NCBI RefSeq assembly: GCF_964355755.1
Contig: NC_092676.1
Coordinates: forward strand, 24,040,288-24,100,287
From: Antedon mediterranea
Lineage: Eukaryota > Echinodermata > Crinoidea > Comatulida > Antedonidae
Reading direction: 5' to 3'
DNA length: 60,000 bases
Made by a program: the position numbers and the translations under genes
The notes under the pieces: model-generated
What the model was told of the DNA's origin: nothing
Seen by the model: the letters and a program-made list of their open reading frames with translations, nothing else
Databases searched by the model: none
In this document: one piece after another, positions 1-10,100 of the stretch
Position numbering within the stretch: the first letter of the stretch is position 1
Layout of the letters: each line of letters begins with the position of its first letter

Positions 1-514
1 TGACGAGAACTGTTGTTTAAACTCGGTAAGGCCATATATCGCGATAATAATACATAACATAATACACATTATACATCTCGACTCATAGTTTTTATTTTTC
101 AAAATACATATTATAATTTAAAGTTTTGGTGTACATGTATTTTCCCTTTATTAAATTACGAAGCTATTCAATTATTTTTGTACATTATTTACATGATTGT
201 TATCACATTATTTATTTATCACATTATACAATTATTCTGGGTTAAGCGCTTCATTAAAAAGTTCGCAAATTGGCATCTGTATCTTTGGTCCCAACATAGA
301 GCAGTAAACAAATCATGTGATATATCAATATTAAATATAAAAAGATTGTTTAAGTCCTTAACAGACAGATGAATTTTAATTTACAGCATTGGCAGTCCTC
401 CAAGAAAATAAATGCTTAAAATAAAATCAATTGTTAAAAAACATGAGCGTCTCCATTTGGAATGAACCTAGAAACTTCAGTTAAGATTTGATTGAGCCGT
501 CTAACCAATAGTCC
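1..514. other. Region downstream of the minus-strand gene, no gene seen
   Basis: AT-rich sequence with no convincing coding frame. It lies past the stop codon of the minus-strand death-domain gene. Minus-strand AATAAA signals (TTTATT on the plus strand) occur at 147-152 and 91-96 and could end that transcript, but no poly(A) site can be chosen from sequence alone. Confidence 0.4.
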
Positions 515-652
515 TAAGCTCTGTTTACACTATCAAACTTTGACAAAAAAGTGTGATGTGTCTTAATATGGTAGTGATATGACGTCATCGTGTCTATATA
601 TGGACACATCACATTTTTTGTAACATAGAGTTTGATAGTGTAGATAGAGCTT
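515..652. mobile_element. MITE, GCTCTGTCTACAC family, copy 1
   Basis: About 140 bp with inverted ends: AGCTCTGTTTACACTATCAA on the left and TTGATAGTGTAGATAGAGCT on the right. Inside are the family words TGTGATGTG and GGACACATCACA. It is followed by TTAA. It contains no coding capacity. Confidence 0.85.
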
Positions 653-654
653 AA

Positions 655-792
655 AACTCTGTCTACACTATCAAACTATTTTTTTTTTTAAATTGTGTGA
701 TGTGCCCAAATTTGGAAGTGACGTCTTCGTGTCCTAATATGGACACATCACAATTTGTTGTCACACAAAGTTTAATAGTGTGGACAGAGCTT
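655..792. mobile_element. MITE, GCTCTGTCTACAC family, copy 2
   Basis: Directly follows copy 1 with almost no spacer. Ends are CTCTGTCTACACTATCAAAC and TTTAATAGTGTGGACAGAGC. Both copies probably fall in the 3' UTR or just downstream of the minus-strand gene, whose stop codon is at 860-862. Confidence 0.85.
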
Positions 793-859
793 TATACACT
801 CAGTAATATGTGATCCGATTGCTCATGCGCTCTTGCTATTCTTCTATCCTATGAATGTA

Positions 860-1173
860 TCACTCTTCTTCATCTCTCGTTCCTTCAGATTCCATATCCA
901 TTTTTCTGTCCTTTAGTTCTTCCGATAGGTCATAGCATCCGCAATTCACAAGAGCTGCGGCCAATTTCTTTTCCTTGTTGTAAGCCTTCGGCATCATACA
1001 CCTCCACGTTATCAACATATCCAGCACCTGAGCTTCTTCCGTTTTCGAAGGGTTCCTTCTCTTGATGCTCTGCATTCGGTTCCTTTTGATACCGAGACTC
1101 GTCGCGAGTTTCTCCCACCCGCGTCCTACTAGTTCCTTGGAAAGCCATCGTAAGTTTTCGTTAGAAACCATTC
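860..1173 (-). CDS. Death-domain gene exon 11 (death domain, stop)
   Basis: Encodes NENLRWLSKELVGRGWEKLA, then SLGIKRNRMQSIKRR, MLITWRCMMP and KLAAALVNCGCYDLSEEL: the six-helix death-domain pattern, with the conserved GW-LA, I-W and L-AL spacing. The last residues are acidic and end at TGA (862-860). The acceptor is ATCTACTATTAG. Confidence 0.9.
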
Positions 1174-4100
1174 CTAATAGTAGATGAAAAATATAGTTTG
1201 TTAGTAAATTGTTCGTATGGGCCTATAGAAGAATAAATACGGTAAGTATTAAATACCAAGAACCATGTACAGACGCATCCAATCCAACAGCGAGTAACTC
1301 GCCAATTACAGGATGGATAACTATTTTATAATTTATAATCGTGCTTATAAACTAAGTCTCATTTGAGGCTGAGGGAGTGGAGTTGAAAGAGTGCACGTGG
1401 TGAGTTACAACCTTGGAATTAGGTCAGGATTGAACCCTGGACCATGGGATGGGAAGGCAAGCATGTTAACCACCAAGCTACAACTCCACTACTCCACTTA
1501 TCTTTGTGACAATTATATTATAATTCTCTGGATTCTTTTTTAACAAATTTGTTATATTGTTCTACTTTTCACCAGGGCGTTTACGTTTAAACAACAAAAG
1601 AGCTGTCCTACCTTCACCATCAAGCGCGGTTGTCCTGAAACAACTGGCAGGCATCAGTGGATCCGGTTCCGACTATATCAAAAAACAGAAAAAGAACGAA
1701 ATATAACGTTATTGTTTTTGTAAACCATGATATGATGAAAATGTTTATTGCGTTTAACAAAGCGTTTATTATTGGAACAGGATGCTGAGCTGCTGGTTTA
1801 TCTGTGGCTGCGACACGATCCATGGAGCTATAATATTGTATAGCTCTATGGTTTAACAGACACCCGCTGAGAATATGTACATTGTATTTTTCGCAGCCAG
1901 AAATAAGATCAAAGGACTGTTACAAGTTCCTATCTTGGCAAAGCTAAAATAACAAACAGCATTTACTTTTGGTATGGAGACTGCTAATTTACATAATAGA
2001 TCCTTTGGCATTTTTGATACGCTCGTCTCAATTTTTTCTTTTGCTTTCTGTTCCTTCTGACCCTTAGCCCCTCCGAAATCAGACGACTTATTTTTCTTTT
2101 CTGCCGCCTTTGCCTCCGATTCGCGTAGAAGGATTTCTTCCGGATCGTCTGGTTCGTCGATCAACACTCGTGACTGTCCGTAGAATTCGGCAACTCCTCG
2201 GTATTCCGACGAACTATAGTTTCCGAATGAATTGCGTTCTTTGATGGTAAATTCTACTGTGTTGGTTCGCTGAGTGTGGAATGTTAGTTTGAGTTCCTCG
2301 TGATCTACAATTTTTACATTTCCCGTAAGCCTAAAATATAGAAATGAAAGTTAAAATACGGTCATGTGATATACACCAACTTTTTAAAGCTCTGTCTACA
2401 CTACCGGTACCAAACTTGATGTGACAAAAAGTGTGGTGTGCCAATATATTGACACGATGATGTCATATCGCTGCCATATTTACGCACATCAAACTTTTTT
2501 GTTCTACTAGTTTTTGTAGACAGAGGTTAAGAGTCGTAATCTGTGTGCCCTTTATTTACCCGAGTAAGTTTGTGACCAATCGAAGTTAGCGATAATTGAT
2601 CTATGAAGACAATTTTAGCGGGTAAATATACGTTAACGGTAAGCGTTAAGTTCACTGTGCCCATGAAACAAACTTAAGCGGGAAACTTAATAACCCATGT
2701 CCATGTAGACAATATATAATAAACCGAACTGTAGGCCTACCTCAATGTAATTTCTTGGCCCTCTGTCATCGGTATATCTGGACTTGGTTCCGGAGGCCCA
2801 TCATAATCGTCATTATTCAGTCGTCTGCGTACGTTTTCAAGTTGGCGCGTCGGTACAATCTGAACTATGATTTTCTCAGGCGAATCAACTTTGTGATAAA
2901 GAATAATGTTTGCGTATTTCACCTGTAAGGCCTGCTCGAACGTGGTGGCAATCTGTTTGGGTGTGTACTTGGTTTCAACGCCCATTCGTAGAACTAGCAA
3001 ACTGTTTTATTTTATGAAAAGAAAAAACTACCATTTACGTTTTGTGTTTGGCTTGATCCAGTTGATGAACAAAAGTGCTCGAAACATAAGTAATATATCA
3101 AAATATATATTATATTTTCGTACAACTTAGTTTCCACTATACCAACCGTTTAAGTACGGTACAGGACCACCACCAAACTATAGAGTCATTGTCATTGTCT
3201 ATAACATAGATATGCGGACATATGCCTATAATCTAACCGACCTACTTAACGTGCAATACACGTTTGATACGAATCTATATATACAATAGAGATTATAAAA
3301 TTACAGCTCAACAGTATCGAATAATTTTAATGAATCAGTCGATTCGATTAATCAATCCTATAAACTTCTAAGCGGTTTATTGATAAATACCAGGAAAATC
3401 GATTAATCGATCAACATGACGTCTTATAAGCGGTTTATCGATTAGTATGAATCATCAATCGATCAGTCGAATCGATTTGTGTAAAATACGTTTGAGCATG
3501 CAATAATCGGTATTTGATGATTTAGTGAATGAAAAGGATCGCATATTTTCATTCATTCTGCTTTTATTCAAAATTTCTCTTTGCAGTATATATAAAATAA
3601 AACTGAATTGCGAGAGATTTACATATAAAATTGGTACAAGCTTTCAAACATCAAAATTTACAACATTAAAAAGTTAAAAGTTTAAAAAAAAAATAAAAAA
3701 TGTTGAAGCTGTCTTACCTTTCAACTGGTCTTTTTAAATCTAACGAAACAACATCTTTCCGAACTTGTTTTATTTCCACTTTCTCCAAATCGTTCCATGC
3801 GCCATTTTCTGTTTGTTTGTACAAAGCGTGAAGAAAATCGTCTGAGTCTCCGCCATAACTGCTCTTCTTCGTCTTCCGAATTATTATTGCACCTAAATAC
3901 ATAATATACAAATATTCCATTTCAACATTTCAGGTATTTTTTGACATTCATCGTACGTTACAGTATTGTCATATATAACTCATTGTAAACAAATGAAACA
4001 CAGAAGAAAACAAAATAGAAAATAAAAAAAAAAAAGATATGAAAAGCCAACCAAAATCATAGTCCAGTCCCTATGCGTAAACGAAACGAACGCGTCATAA

Positions 4101-7100
4101 ATAAAATCTGGATGCAGGAGAGCTGAAAATGTTTACCAAGTTTAGGTTATTATCAGTAATAAGTATTATGGCAACATTTAGATTATTATTTAGTTTGAAA
4201 TGTATTTCGTCATAATGACTATAATTTAACAAAAGGTAAAGCTCATCTTCAACCGGTGTTAGAAAGGCGATAGAGTGGGATCCGGGGAGAGACATGATAA
4301 ACATCATAGATTTATAACCAGAGAATTGAACATCTAAACCGTTCTACATGTTTTTCTAACATACCTTCTGGTACCATTGGTGGTATCTCTTTTCTCTCTG
4401 ACTTGGAGGCCTTGTTACCTGGTGTGTTTCCCTTATTTGGATTTGGAGGGCAAGGCATAGCCACCGATATCGGCTTTTCAAACTTCTTATTCGGTGTGTG
4501 CGTCATGTGTAGTATAGGACTGGCTCCGATTAAATCCGAACAGTGCCGAAAACGTGCTTTCAGATCAGTGGCAACCGACTCGGCCGGTTGAATCTAAAGA
4601 AAGGGATATTGAATTGAATTGATAACTTTATTTCAGAATAAATATTCGATATTTGAATATCGTAACAGATAGTTTGTAGATCATTTTCACTATTCACCCC
4701 ACCCCAATCCTCTAGTCCTACTACACTTAAAATAACCACCTATCCTCAATATCATCGTCACTGTCACCAGCTTATCAATACTATTTCATCAATATTGGCA
4801 TTTGTTACCACCAGCTTTATCAACACCAGATTCACGTCTAGCGACAATAAACAGTCTCACAGTTTCTTGTTATTAGGCATGACACGGTACAGTAATCGTC
4901 TGGCAATTATTCTCAAATCATATCGTTTTTATTACTTACCTGCAGTGATAAGTTTACTAACGTACATGCGCCCTGTGGATATGTGATGGCCACACGGTGA
5001 TCAGCTGTGGACTTGACAACGCCTCCTTTCTTACCGATGGTCATCTTATCTTTGACCATACGTGCTACAACTGCAAATGACGTCAGTCGAGTTATTGCCA
5101 CTTCGACAAACTGACCCTGATATAAAACACAATCAATAAGATATTATAATTACCCTTCTTAATCATTACATAATTTAATGGATAAATCACAATACAGATA
5201 GATAGAATTAAAAGTATCTTCTTGTCCACCAAACATTTAGATTCCGTCGTCAAAAAAATCGACCACTTTACACTGATCCTCAAACGAACCCCTCTCTAAT
5301 CCTTAAACTCTAGGTCCGATTGCATACAGAGAAATATTTCTTTCTAACGCAACGTACGTAAGTGATCTGAGCAATCACTGGCGATGGATTATTCGAACTG
5401 TCGCTCGTCATTGGTCAACTCGCTTGCGTTGCGTCAACGTCCTTGCGTTGCGTTCTAGTGGGAACCAAGCTTTGTACATATTTCTATTTTGTGTTTGATT
5501 TTACCTTATAGTCTGCTATGCTAGAATCAGTAGCCAACGGTTGCAAAACTTTCCAATATACCGTTTTCACAACCTCCGGATTATCGTCCGATAGTTGCTC
5601 TTCCTTGACCACTTTTTGTTTGACGACAATCTCTTTTGTGTTTGCCAATCGGGCGTTTATTTGATACGGTATTGCGACCACGATTGGGTATGACAGAAGC
5701 TAATATTATTAAACAAATAAATTGATTGTTTTATTAATATTTGTATTGTTTAAAGCTCTGATTACATTATCTAATTTTGTGTGACAAAAAATGTGATGCC
5801 CCATAGGCCTATATGCATGAGGCCGTCATATTATTACCATATTTGCGCACATCACACATTTTTGTCAAACTAGTAGACAGAGCTTATAAAGCGTGGTTCC
5901 CACTAGAACGCAACGCAACGTAACGCAGCGACGTATTGACGCAAAGTGCTGTATTGCGTAATCACAAGTGGGAACCGACGACGCAATAGTGCTGCAAACA
6001 TCGCAGGTTTGATTTCACGCAGGCGGGGGCAAACACATTTATTGGAAGGGCATTTTCTTACGTTGCGTTGGTTGCGTTACGTTGCGTCGCTAGTGGGAAC
6101 CACGCTTAAGTTACAACATACACATTGAGGGCAAATTAAGCGAAATGATTAGAGGATGGACATTATATGAGATGTCCACTGTTTTTGTATTTGGTTATGA
6201 TGTAGTCGTTCTGTACCCGATTCTCTCATAACACATACTACAATATGTGCCCAGTTATCATAGGAGTATTTGGTAATACAGCATCTCATTTGTGGTGCCT
6301 GCATAATTAAAGTTATGATACTAGGAGAAACATCTGAAACACATGTGATATTGTATTACCAAATATTCCTATGATACTGGAGAAATCTAGATACAATCCA
6401 AGTCAATACATTTAAAGCTATTTAGTAGACACCTTAGTACAATTCCTATGATCCTTGTATTTAGTCTACAGTACTCCTCCTACCAACCTCGTAGTCGTCG
6501 CCTCCTTCTCCTACACGGCTATCTCTCAGTTTAATACAGTTGCTTATCACCTCTTCACTGTCCTCTATCGCGTCACCACTGATGTCATCTGGGTAACAGC
6601 TTAGAGAAGAAGATGAAAACTCGCCGTCTCGACATCTCAAGAAACACGAGATCTCATCATCAGATGGTAGATGCATTCTGTGAAGATAGGAAATCATTCA
6701 TAAATATTAACTATCGTTGAGGAAGCAAGGCAGTTATAAGTACGTACTTTGATGACGATAGTAAGAATAAATACAGAAGGAAAAAAAGAAAAAAAGAAAG
6801 AAAAACAGAAAGTCAGACAGAAAGACAGAGAGAGATAATAGAAACTAATATCACTTACGTAAAATGAGGCCACTCCAACGGCTTATCATTGTTGTTCAAA
6901 TTTGGAGATTTTGGTCTAGGGGTCTCCTCCCGTTTAGCTGCGTTGTCTTCTTCTTTTGAGTCTTCTTGTTCTTCTTTATTCTGAACATTACCATCGGTCG
7001 TGGACAACTCGGGTTCTTTGTTCTGTTCAACTGGCGTTGGGTTTTCTTTATCATTAACCAATGCATCTTCGTTCTGAATTGACACATTATTCTTTGAATC

Positions 7101-10100
7101 ATTATCAGTCGTTACGTCATCTGTTTTAACATCTCCTGTACCTTCTTCAGTTGGCGCCTCTTTATCGTTACCTGCCGCCGTAACATCTTCGGCAACATCA
7201 TCTACCGCCGCGTCATTTCCGTCTGCAATCGCGACATCATTCTTAGCCGCAGAATCTTCATTTTCTGTTGCTTCTTCACCTTTATCTTTACCAACTTGTG
7301 CGGATCTATCTTCGGTGGAGTCTTCTGTCGTCTCTCCCACGTCACCAATATCTTCTACCTCTTGTACATCAGCTGCTTCTTCCGTTGCCTTTTCCGTTTC
7401 CATTACTGCTTCACAGGCAAGCGTTTCAGTTTCTGACGCTAGGTTTGATGCTTTTGCTAGGTCGTCCAAAGCCTTTTTAAGCGAAAGATCCGACTCGTTA
7501 TCTGTAAAATAAATCCAGAATGTTTAAATGTATATATACACTTACTATAACCAACCGATAACAATTAAACTCGCAAAATGACATTGATTATCAGAGAAAG
7601 ACTTTATTGTATAGATCATCAGCAGCCTTAAAACATAAATATTACTTTGTTACATTAGGAATGTTCGTTTCCATAGCTACTACTACAATAAAATGTAATG
7701 TTTTAATTGGTTAATCATTGATTAACTAAATTGTATTCCTACTACGTGACTATACGAACGAATATCAGACGATTCAATCGATATAGTATTAAGAACTTTC
7801 AATATAATGTACATCATTAAACCGTCGTAAACATTATCCTTAAATAATTAATCTCATAAAAAGGAACGGAATAAAAATACTAATAATGAGAATGAGGCTA
7901 TACTGTAGACCAAGAGACATGAATAATATAATTATCTACAGGAGTGTGCAGAAATATTAAAACGTAGTTTTGTTATGGTTGTTTTTGTAGAGTTAAAATT
8001 GCTGTTGCTAACAAAACTCATGTATCCAAATAAACAGGGAATAGCAATGTAAATGGTTTTCAATCCTATTAGTTTCAGTTTACCTGTCTAGTGCAAACAC
8101 TCGGGTGATCAAGTATAATGGTCGATCGAAGTACAATTCTGTAAAATTTGTTATCGTATCATAACGCTTCGAATGATTTTATTTTGGCCTACGTGAGACC
8201 ATAGAGATATTAATGAAATCTCTATGATGAGACAAACTGTTTATACGAATTGCAAGAGAAATTAAGAGACAAGCTTAAACTTAAACAAAATTAACCTATT
8301 GGTACACTATTTTATCTCTAATCAGAAATATACCCAGTCGTGTTAAAAAAAACTAACTTGTCTTATAGTGTCAAATTCGAAAGTGTGTCAACGATTTGCC
8401 ACACGATGTGTTTCTAACGTTGCACGACAAAATGAGGCAACAAAGAGAGAGGAGAGATATATGGATATCTACACCAATGATGCAAGCCTACGGTGTATTC
8501 CTTTTTAACCAAAAATGCCACACTAATTCCTAAATTCGATATAAATACATAAAATAACATATTCACTTCTGCCTACCTCGAATAATACTTCAAGTACCAA
8601 ATTACACTAAGTATCCTTGTAACATGCTGCGCAAGAATTTAACCTAGTAGGCCTATACAACGTCGAAATCCTGCGTATACAAAATTCCCACACTATATCC
8701 AATATTTTCAACTTCGGGTAGCTATAAAATTAAGCTATACTTTTGAGGGCACAGTATTAAAATCCAGGCTCCACATAACAGGTTGACGAATGAGTTGTAA
8801 TCAAACAGTAGTCCTTTTAGTCTCCGTGACAAAGTACACATTTCGTCATGGTCGTTGGCAATCAGACTCAGTTTACCGTTGCTATGTCGAAAAACCGGAT
8901 GAACTATTCGATATCATGATTTCGTGATGTCTCAATGAACATGTGACGAGTAAAATCTATAAATATAATTAATTTAACCATTCATCCGTCCAAAGAGATA
9001 CATATTAAGACTTCCTATTCGTGATTACATGGTTGACTGGTATATGGATGATAAGGATTTATTTGAAAATTAATGTTAAGAAACATTGTATACAATAAAG
9101 CCTAGGCATACTAGAGAAATAGATAGATTAATAGAGTTAATTAACAGAGCGTTAGTGTTAGATTAAACAATGCAAGCAAATAAAAACAAATCATATTGCA
9201 ACATCAGGAATCAGAACCGGATATTAATATTCAAACATAATTTCTGTTTCTTGTTAATGTCCCATCTTATTTGATTTTAAGTGCAAACTGCATACAACAC
9301 ATTCTCTTGAAAAGGTACGGTACCCCTTTATACAATTTCTAAAATTGCATTATACGCAACCCTTAGATTTAGCAGGAAACCAAAGCTCTGTCTGCACTAT
9401 CAAACTTTATGTGACAAGAAATGTGCTGTGCCCAAATATGGACAAGATGATGTCATATTACTACCATATTTAAACATATCACTACCATTATCATACTGTT
9501 TGATAGTGTAGACAGAGCGTTAGAGTGAGTGGGGAACCATTCATTTCCAAGTCTTTCCTTAGATACACCCTCCATTCAAAGTGAACTAGTCCTAAATGAT
9601 ATTAATGTAACTTATTTGAGACTCTAGTTAAGTATAGTATAGAATATTATTAAACTTAATCATCACTATATAATAACATGTTCCAATGTAACAATGTTAA
9701 GTATATCCTACGGTTGTGGATCGATATGGGCAAGTAACTGAAGATCGACAGGTTTGTTGATAACAAACTAATCATGTAACCTTATGAACGTAAGTAAATT
9801 CATAAATATATGTGAGTGCCATGACTCGGTATTGTGTAAATAACAATCGATTACAATACACACAAAAAGAACGCGTGTCGGTAAATACCTTTGAAATAGG
9901 TAGTGCTTCCATGGTTACATCAAACAAAGTACTTCCTGTAAAGGGTATGCTTGTCACAATTTATTCGTTTTTGTGTAAAGCGCAGTTATAGTAATATCGG
10001 TAAAGGTTCTCTCTCTATGATCAGACGCCTAAAGATTAACTAGTTACCGGTCTTCTTTTAAACATTCACGTACTGGTACTGGAATATTTACCGCTAGTCA

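Noticed and set aside
1420-1485. tRNA gene
   Set aside because: A- and B-box-like words are present but the cloverleaf arms do not pair; called a SINE instead.
7268-7512. Two plus-strand open frames rich in Leu or Ser
   Set aside because: They are antisense shadows of the acidic exon 2 of the minus-strand gene; GAA/GAC codons read in reverse give Leu/Ser runs.
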